Source: Thermodesulfovibrionales bacterium
GTDB lineage: Bacteria > Nitrospirota > Thermodesulfovibrionia > Thermodesulfovibrionales > UBA9159
DNA: 47,976 nucleotides
Direction of reading: 5' to 3'
Assembly: GCA_035622735.1 (NCBI GenBank)
Contig: DASPUT010000206.1
Span: forward strand, 1-47,976
The notes under the pieces were generated by a model. That model ran no database searches and was not told where the DNA came from. It saw only the letters and a program-made list of their open reading frames with translations. Below, piece by piece: positions 16,384 to 23,823 of the stretch (positions are counted from its first letter, which is position 1; the number at the start of each line of letters is the position of its first letter). A program made the position numbers and the translations under genes.

Positions 16384-17702
16384 CGGACCTCCTGCCAGAT
16401 GAATGTGTTATTGCAGAAATGGAGCGTCTCGAGCCTGTACCGCAGCGTATCGAAGGGCGCCGGGTTGTAATAGGTCGGATAGAGAAGGTCGGTCCCGTTG
16501 CCGATGACCCCTTCGCTTCTCGCCCTCTTTTCTATGGCCGTTCCCGGCAAGATGCGTATGTTATTAAGAACGACCGTCCCGAGGTTCTTCCGTACGCGGT
16601 GCAGATCATAGAGCCGCTCGATCATACGCGCCCCCTTTTGAGCCGTCGTCTCGGTCTCGCCGGGCACATTCGCCATGAAGTGGTATACACTTATCACATC
16701 GGTTTTAGAGGCGATCCTCGCCGCTTTGAATATGTCTTCTTCATCAAGTCTCTTCCCGAGCGCGACGAGGGATTCCTGACAGAGACCGTCCGGAGAAAAC
16801 GAAAAACACTCGCATCCCGCCTTCTCGAAGAGCGAGGCGTTCCTGTCGTTGAACTGATCCTCTCTCATGAAGCCGTCCCATCTCACCTTCAGCTTCCTGC
16901 GAAGGATCTCGCCGCAAATCTCTTCGAGATGGCCCCGCGGGATATTCACCACGGGGTCTGTGAAATGGAAACTCTCTATACCGTACTCTTTGTGAAGGAA
17001 CTCCATTTCATCCACAACCGATGCAGGGGGCCGGCACCTGACCCTTTTCCCCTGAAGTTTGGGGTAGACACAATAGGAGCATTCATAGGGACATCCGCGT
17101 TTTGTTTCAATGCCGACGGCAGGGACGTAGGTGTTTATATTGAGATAGCGGGAAGGATCGAGTACGCTCCTATCGGGGGGGACGTATCGGGACATGTCGA
17201 GATCGCGGGAAGGGAGAGCGATGCTTATTCTCCCGTCTTTTCGAGTGCAGAGACCCTTCAACGAAGGCGGATTATCGAGAGAACGAAGAAGGCGTGGGAA
17301 AGTCAGCTCCGCTTCTCCGATGAGGCCGTAGCGTATTTCAGGCAGGTCGCGCATCAGCCGCTCCGGGAAAAGAGCAAATCCCGTCCCGCCCGCGACGATA
17401 CATGCCTTCGGCAGGATTGATGAGACGAGGCGGACGGTCGCGACGAAATGCGGGATAAGGGAGGCCGTTTTATTGCCCAGTGGATCGATGTTTCTCAGGG
17501 ATAACCCAACGACGTCCGGGCAGAAGGTGAGAAGTCTTTCTTTGAGCAGCGTGAAGGGGTCCTGGTGGAGGTTCATATCGATGATATCCACCTCCCGACC
17601 GGAATCGATGAGACGGCTCGCGAGAGATACAATACCGATAGGGTAAACCTTTTCGGATGAAACGCTCTCGACCGAAGGAGTCTGGACCATGAGCACACGC
17701 AT
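16380..17702 (-). CDS. B12-binding radical SAM enzyme, BzaD/BzaE-like
   Basis: 440 residues from the ATG at 17702, with GGAG upstream inside the end of the methyltransferase gene (five-base gap). A longer in-frame reading upstream lies within the methyltransferase gene and is rejected. The N-terminal part (residues 1-145) is a B12-binding-like domain: VLMVQTPSV, PIGIVSLASRLIDSGREVDIIDMN, VAGGTGFALFPE. The radical SAM motif is C204-x3-C208-x2-C211 (CPYECSYC), then FHFTDPVVNIPRGHLEEIC. It overlaps the next gene by four bases. With that gene it forms a pair of B12 radical SAM enzymes, as in bza operons; specific step not assigned. Confidence 0.75.
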   Translation of the reverse strand: MRVLMVQTPSVESVSSEKVYPIGIVSLASRLIDSGREVDIIDMNLHQDPFTLLKERLLTFCPDVVGLSLRNIDPLGNKTASLIPHFVATVRLVSSILPKACIVAGGTGFALFPERLMRDLPEIRYGLIGEAELTFPRLLRSLDNPPSLKGLCTRKDGRISIALPSRDLDMSRYVPPDRSVLDPSRYLNINTYVPAVGIETKRGCPYECSYCVYPKLQGKRVRCRPPASVVDEMEFLHKEYGIESFHFTDPVVNIPRGHLEEICGEILRRKLKVRWDGFMREDQFNDRNASLFEKAGCECFSFSPDGLCQESLVALGKRLDEEDIFKAARIASKTDVISVYHFMANVPGETETTAQKGARMIERLYDLHRVRKNLGTVVLNNIRILPGTAIEKRARSEGVIGNGTDLLYPTYYNPAPFDTLRYRLETLHFCNNTFIWQEVR

Positions 17703-17707
17703 GTCTT

Positions 17708-19315
17708 TTACTCCAAGAGGAGAAGACCGTAATATTTCACGAAGTCTCCTCTTCTTTCCAATGTCCTGAGTCTGCCTCCCGCATTCCTGACCGTTTCGAA
17801 GACATCTATTCCAGCGGCCTCCATGGAAGGCCTCGCCTCTTTTGTGTTGCGGCATGTCCCGTCCGTAGTGCAGGAACTGCAGAGGGAGCATGGACCCGCC
17901 CAAAAGGCAAAGGCCTTATAAAAACCAGCCTTGAATGCCTCTTTTTCCGCCTCCAGTACCCTCAGCTGGAACTCCCTTGTCGGAGGCTCACCTTCCAACA
18001 AGATGGCATGACGGTAATCGGCGAGAATCTTTCTCGTCTTTTCAGGAGGAACAGAAAAGGGGGGGCAATGGGGCTTTCCGTAATGTCCACAACCATACCG
18101 GCAGCGGGAATCGGTCCAATCGGCAACATGGATGCTTCCGACAGAGATTACCTTCGCACCGCGGAACCCAAGATCCCCGAGCCTCGCGGTGAGACGGGTT
18201 TTCGGGTCAAGACGAAGTTCCGTCAGCCTCTCACTGGTTCTCGAAGCTATGATGAGAGCGGTATCTGTGCCGAGCGGTATGAGACCCGTCGTGTAGAGTC
18301 TCAGGGCTTCCAACTCTTCTTTCATCGGCAGACATGAAAAGACCCTTCCGTTATAGGTATTAATAAACATGTTCAGGTCGAAGAGGGCCGCCTTTTCAGG
18401 GTAATGCTCAAGAAAGAAGTCATGGATCACAAGGAACCCTTGCTGGTTAAGGCAACGTGAGGCAGAGGCTAGTATATGGGGGAGTTCTTTTTCGGAATAG
18501 GCATGAATGATGTTCGAGAGTACGACAAGGTCGTATCGCTCCGCATCTTCCGGCCATGGTTCGAGGATATTTGCGGCGGTGAAAGACGACCTCTCGCCCA
18601 ACCCTCGTTCTTGTATCAACTCCCTTGTATAATCGAGAACCTCCGGAATATCAATAAGGGTGGCCTTCAGGAAAGGCATCTGGCTGAGAAATCCTACTGC
18701 TATGGCACCGGACCCGGCCCCGATATCGAGCATCTTTCCGTCAAAGGAAAGGCCTTCAAAGAGGGGAAGAATCTCCTTCACCTTTGTCCGAGCGATACAG
18801 TCCATGGCGTTGATGTATCGTCGTATCCCCTCTGCTCTTTCACTGTCATCCGAGGAGTCATTCCCGGCCCGACCGCCCGACCTCAGGCAATCTTTCAGTC
18901 CGGTCCACTTCGAAAAGAGCTCCTTGCGCCATAGGATGGAATTGCCCTGATACTTCTCCTTGCCGATTACGAGGTATTCACTCGCTATCTTCGAGTTGTA
19001 ATACTGTGAACCGTCACGGATCACAAGCTTGAGGGCGCAAAGGGCACCGAGGAATCTCTCCAGTCCTCCGGGATCAAAATCGAAAGCATCAGAAAGTTCG
19101 TGAAGGCCGTTGCTTCCCGAATCGAGACGCGTAAAGACCCTGGTTTCGACGGCGGTGAAGAGGACCTCTGAAAACCAATACCCTGTGGCGAGATCTTCAA
19201 GATACTGGGGACCTCTGTCCTGAGGGTCCGGATTCAGGTGCGGGAGCCCGTGATCCCTCAATAATGAAAGATCCTTAGAGCTCTTGCCCGGAAGATTGCG
19301 TCCTGCGTCTTTCAT
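17708..19315 (-). CDS. O-methyltransferase (BzaC-like) fused to DUF2284 metal-binding domain
   Basis: 535 residues; ribosome binding site AGGAGG eight bases before the ATG. Residues about 35-125 resemble the dimerisation domain of plant/bacterial O-methyltransferases (YWFSEVLFTAVETRVFTRLD, winged-helix style). Residues about 180-355 are the SAM-binding part with MLDIGAGSGAIAV, ATLIDIPEV, SNIIHAYSE and the general-base region VIHDFFLEHYPE. From about residue 375 a second domain follows with the cysteine pattern of DUF2284: CRYGCGHYGKPHCPPFS, then GPCSLCSSCTTDGTC and CRNTKEARPSMEAAGIDVFET. BzaC in the anaerobic pathway methylates 5-hydroxybenzimidazole. The fusion is unusual and its second domain has no role I can assign; an iron-sulphur or zinc site is plausible. 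First gene of the operon after the riboswitch and leader terminator. Confidence 0.8.
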   Translation of the reverse strand: MKDAGRNLPGKSSKDLSLLRDHGLPHLNPDPQDRGPQYLEDLATGYWFSEVLFTAVETRVFTRLDSGSNGLHELSDAFDFDPGGLERFLGALCALKLVIRDGSQYYNSKIASEYLVIGKEKYQGNSILWRKELFSKWTGLKDCLRSGGRAGNDSSDDSERAEGIRRYINAMDCIARTKVKEILPLFEGLSFDGKMLDIGAGSGAIAVGFLSQMPFLKATLIDIPEVLDYTRELIQERGLGERSSFTAANILEPWPEDAERYDLVVLSNIIHAYSEKELPHILASASRCLNQQGFLVIHDFFLEHYPEKAALFDLNMFINTYNGRVFSCLPMKEELEALRLYTTGLIPLGTDTALIIASRTSERLTELRLDPKTRLTARLGDLGFRGAKVISVGSIHVADWTDSRCRYGCGHYGKPHCPPFSVPPEKTRKILADYRHAILLEGEPPTREFQLRVLEAEKEAFKAGFYKAFAFWAGPCSLCSSCTTDGTCRNTKEARPSMEAAGIDVFETVRNAGGRLRTLERRGDFVKYYGLLLLE

Positions 19316-19355
19316 CCTTTAACCTCCTGTCCTCGGGAAGCACCCTGCAAAGCAC

Positions 19356-19391
19356 AAAAAAAAGCACGGACATAAAACAGTGGTCCATGCT
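19356..19391 (-). terminator. Intrinsic terminator in the riboswitch leader
   Basis: On the minus strand AGCATGGAC and GTCCGTGCT pair (nine base pairs, one G-U) around an 11-base loop and are followed directly by eight T. It lies between the riboswitch and the methyltransferase start, so cobalamin binding probably acts by premature termination, sparing the ribosome binding site. Confidence 0.85.
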
Positions 19392-19410
19392 GTTCGTTCT
19401 TTCAGGGCTA

Positions 19411-19585
19411 CGGTACAGGCAGGTCTTCTGGCTTCCGGATCTTCCTACTCACCGGCCTTCCCGTCCCGATAGTTCGGGACAGTGACATCTTCGGCTTTCG
19501 TACCCGGTTACAGCGGCGGGCCCGCTCCCGATTCGGCCTTTGCAGCCCCACGGGATTCCCTATTACGCACAAAGCACCTGTAACG
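19411..19585 (-). promoter_or_regulatory. Cobalamin riboswitch
   Basis: The minus-strand transcript has the conserved core in order: AATAGGGAATC, GGGGCTGCA, CCGCTGTAACCGGG, and the B12 box AGCCAGAAGACCTGCCT. The ends TACAGG and CCTGTA can form P1. A perfect hairpin GTCCCGA/TCGGGAC sits in the variable region before the B12 box. It is followed 20 bases later by the leader terminator and then the methyltransferase gene, so it should reduce expression of the six-gene operon when adenosylcobalamin is abundant. Confidence 0.93.
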
Positions 19586-19592
19586 CTCCTAT

Positions 19593-19621
19593 TGTATATC
19601 CATCAATCACCTTTTTGTCAA
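19593..19621 (-). promoter_or_regulatory. Sigma70-type promoter of the cobalamin operon
   Basis: On the minus strand a perfect -35 hexamer TTGACA (19621-19616) is followed by 17 bases and the -10 hexamer TATACA (19598-19593). Transcription would begin at the edge of the riboswitch P1 stem, as expected for a riboswitch leader. Confidence 0.8.
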
Positions 19622-19845
19622 CCTCTATTTTTCTAATTGTGAATATCACCATCAACAGAACGGGCCGTTATTTATTTTCGGAAATCGGTTGTATCACTCA
19701 AATGTCAGTGGTGTCGAGAATCAGGTGAAGCACCGCACGGTGCTGAGTAGCTACGGGCCTTGAAGATCCTGAATCGTCACCAAGACGGAAGACCCCTTCA
19801 AATAAATCGGATGAGTCTCTTATCAGGGGTCGGCTTCTAAACTTA

Positions 19846-20451
19846 TCAATCGGGCCGTTCCGTGCTCGGCCTGTCTCCGGGGCCCGGCAGGGCCTTCTTC
19901 GCACTGCCCCTCGATTCGCCTTCGATGATTGAATCTATGTCCGGATAGGCGTAGATGGTGAGGGCCTTGTTGTCCGGCAGCCCGCCCGTATCGACTGAAG
20001 GCCCATACACGCTGTGGACCTGCCTTCCCAGGAGCCTCAGGAGCGTCGTCATCTCTGCCCGGTGATGGGCGGTATGCGCTATCCTCCTCACCATGATCCA
20101 GGCCCTTGACCTCTTCACATCGAAGAAAGAGGCCTCGTCTTCCCACCAGGCATCTTCCCTTTCCCTGAGCAAGAGCAGCCGCTTTCCCGAATCCTCTGCG
20201 TACCGTTTTATAAATTCGAGGCGAGTCTCCTTCGCCGGCAGGGGAGGGGCGCCGACATCTATGCCGAACATGTTGGAGAACCATTTGTTTTCACTGAGGC
20301 ACTGATGGACCATATGCTCGAGGGGATTCCTGTCCCTCTTGAGGAGCGGATCGGGACGGACCGCGAGGTCCTCGTCCCTGAACATGCTCCAGACGTTCAG
20401 GGTCTTGAGCCGCTCGATGTCATAGGTATCGACGAGAAAATCATACCTCAT
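19846..20451 (-). CDS. DinB-family protein
   Basis: 201 residues, ribosome binding site AGGAG before ATG at 20451. The four-helix DinB/YfiT fold is indicated by paired metal-binding histidines: HMVHQ in the second helix and HTAHHRAEMTTLLRLLG in the third, the latter being the typical DinB signature. Members bind a divalent metal and include thiol transferases, but most have no proven activity. The C-terminal 35 residues (from DIDSIIEG onward) are a low-complexity tail rich in Gly, Pro and Arg and may be disordered. It stands alone on the minus strand upstream of the cobalamin promoter. Confidence 0.8.
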   Translation of the reverse strand: MRYDFLVDTYDIERLKTLNVWSMFRDEDLAVRPDPLLKRDRNPLEHMVHQCLSENKWFSNMFGIDVGAPPLPAKETRLEFIKRYAEDSGKRLLLLREREDAWWEDEASFFDVKRSRAWIMVRRIAHTAHHRAEMTTLLRLLGRQVHSVYGPSVDTGGLPDNKALTIYAYPDIDSIIEGESRGSAKKALPGPGDRPSTERPD

Positions 20452-20647
20452 GTTATTTCTCCTTCCTTATGCTTCATACTCCTGTGTCATACCGGAATAA
20501 GGGCGGGGCAGTCCTCGGCATACTCTATTTTTGTCCCTACGTCGCCATTATAAGACCGAGGAAGAGGCCTGTCAACGCAGCCACCTCCATCTAGATTGCT
20601 GGTGCCGGCCGAATCCTGAGGTATAATGAGGACAAGGGGGAGTGACT

Positions 20648-21385
20648 GTGCAGGAGAAGAGTAAGCCATCGGTAGTCGCGATAGCGGGTTTTCTTGTCGC
20701 CCTGATGGCGGGCCTCGCTGCCCTCTTAGCCGGCCCCTGCACGAGCTTTGGGCTCTGGAACTTCCGGACCGGCATCACGGTGCTCAAGTGGGCCGCTTAC
20801 GGAGGGGCCGCGGGGGCTGTCTTGTCGCTCATCGGGCTCATGGCGTCTCTCCGCATCGTCATACTTCGGGGTTTCTTCTGGGCACTCATCGGGGTTGTCA
20901 TCGGCTCTCTCCTCATGGGTATCATGCTGCACTGGAAAGAGGCGGCAGAGGTCCTGCCGAGGATTCACGACGTCACTACCGACACGAAAAACCCGCCGGA
21001 GTTCGTCCAGATCCTGAGGCTCCGGAAGAGCGACGAAAACTCCCCTGTTTATGAAGGCGGGGAAGTGGCGGCCCGGCAGCGGAAGGCATATCCCGAAATC
21101 GTGCCCCTCAATCTCCCCCTTCCTCCTGATCAGGCCTTCGAGAAGGCCCTCGCTACGGCAAGGAATCTCGGATGGCAGATCATTGATGCTGACGAGAATG
21201 CTGGGCGTATCGAGGCGGTCGCGACTACCCTAATATTCGGATTCAAGGACGACATCGTGATCAGGGTAAGGCCCCGGGATTCGGGCAGTTTGATCGATAT
21301 CCGGTCTGAATCCCGCGTCGGCGTCAGCGACCTCGGCAAGAACGCGGAGCGGATAGGGAAGTTCCTCAAAGCGATGAGGAAATGA
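20648..21385 (+). CDS. Membrane protein with DUF1499 domain
   Basis: About 245 residues. The GTG at 20648 is chosen because AGGGGG lies seven bases upstream; a GTG at 20642 is nearly on top of that site. A TATAAT box lies at 20622-20627. Three membrane segments occupy the first 100 residues (AIAGFLVALMAGLAALLAG, AAGAVLSLIGLMASL, FWALIGVVIGSLLMGI). The soluble part matches DUF1499: IHDVTTDTKNPPEF near residue 115, AYPEIVPLNLP, then AFEKALATARNLGWQII, FGFKDDIVIRV and DIRSESRVGVSDLGKNAERI. The DUF1499 domain is widespread in Gram-negative bacteria but has no established function. Confidence 0.85.
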   Translation: MQEKSKPSVVAIAGFLVALMAGLAALLAGPCTSFGLWNFRTGITVLKWAAYGGAAGAVLSLIGLMASLRIVILRGFFWALIGVVIGSLLMGIMLHWKEAAEVLPRIHDVTTDTKNPPEFVQILRLRKSDENSPVYEGGEVAARQRKAYPEIVPLNLPLPPDQAFEKALATARNLGWQIIDADENAGRIEAVATTLIFGFKDDIVIRVRPRDSGSLIDIRSESRVGVSDLGKNAERIGKFLKAMRK

Positions 21386-21392
21386 TCGCTGC

Positions 21393-21581
21393 CTATTTTT
21401 CTTTCCCTCGAAGGTACCGCACGATATGTCTTACAAGATGCCAGAGAGCAAAGAGAAGGACAAGGGCCAAAAGTATCGCGAGCCAACCCATATGCATGAC
21501 ATCGCCGATGTGCCATTCCATGGAGCCCTTGGCGCAACCGGCCAGAAGCATTACATGAATAACCAATAACACGTAAGCCAT
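21393..21581 (-). CDS. Small lipoprotein/membrane protein
   Basis: 62 residues from the ATG at 21581, chosen for its strong ribosome binding site GAGGAGGG (the in-frame ATG further upstream lacks one). The N-terminus has a lipoprotein signal with lipobox LLAGC (VLLVIHVMLLAGC), and a second membrane helix (MGWLAILLALVLLFALWHLV) ends in a basic tail RHIVRYLRGKEK. The gene points toward the end of the DUF1499 gene. No family recognised. Confidence 0.55.
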   Translation of the reverse strand: MAYVLLVIHVMLLAGCAKGSMEWHIGDVMHMGWLAILLALVLLFALWHLVRHIVRYLRGKEK

Positions 21582-22016
21582 CCGCACCCTCCTCAAGAGT
21601 TTCTTAATTCTCCTTTGTCCATTTATAGCCATCATTTCCAGACTGATCCTCTATTATCAATGATTTCGGCCTCCCTTGAAGACATCACCATAGGGTTTAT
21701 CTGTCGGGTCATACTCAACCACAGTATATCACGATCAAAAGATCCGCTGCCCAGAAAGAACGTTTCCTTCTAAAATTTCCTGCGACTCTTCAAAGGAGTT
21801 ACACAAAAGACGAGATTGGCCCGGCAAGCCATGAGATTTCAACGAAAAAGGAGATTATTTGCGCTTATTTTTCTGAAATCTCGCCCATATGGACCCGGAA
21901 GGTATAGATTCGCTATTGCTAATATGCGCAATATGTTATAGCATGAAATCAAGATAGTTAGAAATGTAATGTGAATCATTGCATGTGATGAAAACAGGAG
22001 AAAGGCGGTGTAAATC
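21582..22016. other. Intergenic stretch without a recognisable gene
   Basis: 435 bases, clearly richer in A and T than the flanks. The short frames inside have no ribosome binding site and no family resemblance. The last 20 bases hold the ribosome binding site of the next gene (GGAGAAAGGCGG). No repeat or terminator stands out. Confidence 0.5.
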
Positions 22017-22391
22017 ATGTACGGCAAGACAGACATAAGAGTGGTGTTGACGATAGCAGTGGCAGCCCTTTTTGTCTTGGCTTTTGCATACCAGGCATCC
22101 ACGCTCTGGGCTTTCGAAGATGAGAGGGCCCCGATTACGGGTGGAGGCGGGACACTGTCCTACACCGGAGAGATTGTCGGAATTGATAACAGCTATTTAT
22201 CGGTGCGGGCAGCCCCGAACGATGAACTCAACTTCAGGTGGGATAAGGACGTTCCGCGTACGATGTGCAATGCGGAGCCTGCCGACCTCCATATCGGAGA
22301 TCATGTAACCGTATCCTATTTTGAGCTGGGTACAGGCGGCTACATGGCGAGCGATGTAATTTCGTTGCCTTCCGACATGGACCGCTGCTGA
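22017..22391 (+). CDS. Secreted protein, possible small OB/beta-barrel
   Basis: 124 residues with GGAGAAAGGCGG upstream. An N-terminal hydrophobic segment (VVLTIAVAALFVLAFAYQAST) is a signal peptide or anchor. The mature part TLSYTGEIVGIDNSYLSVRA...LHIGDHVTVSYFELGTGGYMASDVISL has the pattern of small OB-like domains (G-x-V/I-x-x-I-D...I-G-D-x-V-x-V-x-Y) seen in exported proteins such as DUF5666-type. Two cysteines remain (near residues 84 and 124), so a disulphide is possible. It is followed by an intrinsic terminator and so is probably a single-gene transcript. Role unknown. Confidence 0.7.
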   Translation: MYGKTDIRVVLTIAVAALFVLAFAYQASTLWAFEDERAPITGGGGTLSYTGEIVGIDNSYLSVRAAPNDELNFRWDKDVPRTMCNAEPADLHIGDHVTVSYFELGTGGYMASDVISLPSDMDRC

Positions 22392-22407
22392 ACAGATGTT
22401 GAAGCCT

Positions 22408-22437
22408 AAAAAAGGGAGCATAAGCTCCCTTTTTTTT
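22408..22437 (+). terminator. Intrinsic terminator
   Basis: A/G-rich arm AAAAAAGGGAGC, loop ATAA, arm GCTCCCTTTTTT followed by more T. It closes the small secreted-protein gene 17 bases upstream and, being nearly symmetrical, could also work from the other strand. Confidence 0.9.
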
Positions 22438-22481
22438 GTGACCGCCCATCTAAATCCGTCCGGCCCGGAGTATAATAAACA

Positions 22482-22664
22482 ATGAGTCAGGAGGATGAAC
22501 TGAAGGCCTTCTGCCGGTTGAGAGGCGCAGCCCTTGCCGGGATCGCCGACCTGACGCCCGCATCTGCGGTGTATGCGTCCGGGTCTGCTCCCATGGCAAA
22601 TCAGGAAGGGTATATCGTGATTGATGAGCTCTCACTTTATTGGACCGACCCTGCGGCTCATTGA
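22482..22664 (+). pseudogene. Fragment resembling the N-terminus of a 4Fe-4S epoxyqueuosine-reductase-like protein
   Basis: A 60-codon frame whose first 25 residues (EDELKAFCRLRGAALAGIADLTP) match the start of QueG-like double-cluster proteins (LK.FC...GA.L.GVADL.P). The remainder is not similar and the iron-sulphur domains are absent. A TATAAT sits at about 22473 but no ribosome binding site precedes the ATG. The TGA at 22662 is followed in the same frame by the DUF1847 gene, which has its own start. Most likely a decayed or truncated remnant. Confidence 0.35.
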
Positions 22665-22718
22665 ACGCAAAAGGAAGGGTTGGTCTCTCAGAAGAATTCA
22701 GAATACGGGGAGGAGAAG

Positions 22719-23447
22719 ATGACGAAATTCAGTTGCAATCTCTGCGGTGCCGTATGGCAGAAGGAAGGCAAGACAAACTGCTGGAGCGCCGATCCTGCCG
22801 AGGCTCCTGCCAAGCCGGCCCATTGCCCTTCGAGAACGCATATGGAGAAGATCAACGAAAGCTTCGATATCTATAAGGGCAATGGCGTGGATGCGAAGAT
22901 CGCGCGCGTCGCCACCCGCGTCGAAGGCCTCTGCTACGAGCCCGTCCCCGGCAGCAATGCAGTCCATGCCCGCTGGACCCGCGTTGAGGACACGATCGCC
23001 TTTGCCAAACTGATGGGGTATCGGAAGATAGGGATCGCCACCTGCATCGGCCTGCTGGATGAGACGAACCGTCTCTCCCTTATCCTGAAGGCTCAGGGGT
23101 TCGAGCCGCTCTCTGTCTGCTGCAAAAGCGGCAGCAAAGACAAGCTCGATCTCGGCGTTGAAGAGAAGGACAAGGTGCGGCCCGGGACCTTCGAGCCGGC
23201 GTGCAATCCGATCGCCCAGGCGAGGCTCTTGAATGAAGAGGGGACAGACATGAACATCATCGTCGGCCTCTGTGTCGGCCACGACATGCTCTTCAGCAAA
23301 CACTCTGCCGCTCCGGTCACGACTCTCGTCGTCAAAGACAGGGTGACAGGCCACAACCCGGCGAGCGTGCTCTACGGCCAGAACTTCTACTACCGCCGAC
23401 TCCAGACCGAACAGGTTGAGACTACCCACAGAAAGAGACGCGCTTAG
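22719..23447 (+). CDS. DUF1847 cysteine-rich metal-binding protein
   Basis: 242 residues from the ATG at 22719 (ribosome binding site GGGGAGGAG; earlier in-frame starts lack one). The start MTKFSCNLCGAVW contains a CxxC, and cysteines continue through NCWSAD, HCPSRTH, LCYEP, ATCIGLLDE, VCCKSG, FEPACNP and GLCVGHDMLF. The spacing and the phrases GYRKIGIATCIGLLDE and ACNPIAQARLLNEEGTD are those of the DUF1847 family, found mostly in anaerobes. The conserved cysteines suggest an iron-sulphur or other metal centre; no reaction is established. It lies 32 bases before a DUF2277 gene, in the same direction. Confidence 0.88.
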   Translation: MTKFSCNLCGAVWQKEGKTNCWSADPAEAPAKPAHCPSRTHMEKINESFDIYKGNGVDAKIARVATRVEGLCYEPVPGSNAVHARWTRVEDTIAFAKLMGYRKIGIATCIGLLDETNRLSLILKAQGFEPLSVCCKSGSKDKLDLGVEEKDKVRPGTFEPACNPIAQARLLNEEGTDMNIIVGLCVGHDMLFSKHSAAPVTTLVVKDRVTGHNPASVLYGQNFYYRRLQTEQVETTHRKRRA

Positions 23448-23479
23448 TTTGATACGTCTCTCAAATCGAGGTGACAACC

Positions 23480-23749
23480 ATGTGCAGGAACATCAAGACG
23501 CTCTTCAACTTCGACCCGCCCGTGACGGATGATGAGGTGCGCGCAGCCTCACTGCAATTCGTGAAGAAAATCAGTGGTCTCAGCAGGCCATCGAAAATCA
23601 ATGAAGCCGCGTTCCTTGCGGCTGTTGATGAGGTAGCAAAAGTATCGAGAGATCTTCTCGCCTCGCTCGAGACGAATGCGCCTCCGAGGAACCGCGAGGA
23701 AGAGGCTGCCAAGGCGCGGGCACGCGCTGCCCGGCGGCTCCGGATATAG
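23480..23749 (+). CDS. DUF2277 family protein
   Basis: 89 residues from the ATG at 23480 (GAGGTG five bases upstream); a start three codons earlier is weaker. The whole sequence fits DUF2277: the N-terminus CRNIKTLFNFDPPVTDDEVRA, ASLQFVKKISGLSRPS, AVDEVA, and a basic, alanine-rich C-terminus EEEAAKARARAARRL. The family is small, cytosolic and helical, widespread, and of unknown function. It follows DUF1847 by 32 bases and is likely co-transcribed. Confidence 0.9.
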   Translation: MCRNIKTLFNFDPPVTDDEVRAASLQFVKKISGLSRPSKINEAAFLAAVDEVAKVSRDLLASLETNAPPRNREEEAAKARARAARRLRI

Positions 23750-23823
23750 CGGGACGTGCTTCAAACTCTGTGTCGCCCCGGAAGTATCGCGGTTCTGAAT
23801 CGTTTGAGGAGCGCCGATAGCCG

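Noticed and set aside
16320-17420. 366-codon plus-strand frame
   Set aside because: Shadow of the minus-strand radical SAM gene, which has B12-binding and cluster motifs; the plus-strand product shows no domain pattern.
19823-20284. 153-codon minus-strand frame overlapping the DinB gene
   Set aside because: Lies in another frame of the same strand as DinB, which has the histidine motifs and a ribosome binding site.
22662-22664. Selenocysteine codon
   Set aside because: No hairpin of SECIS type follows within about 40 bases and the next gene starts at its own ribosome binding site.
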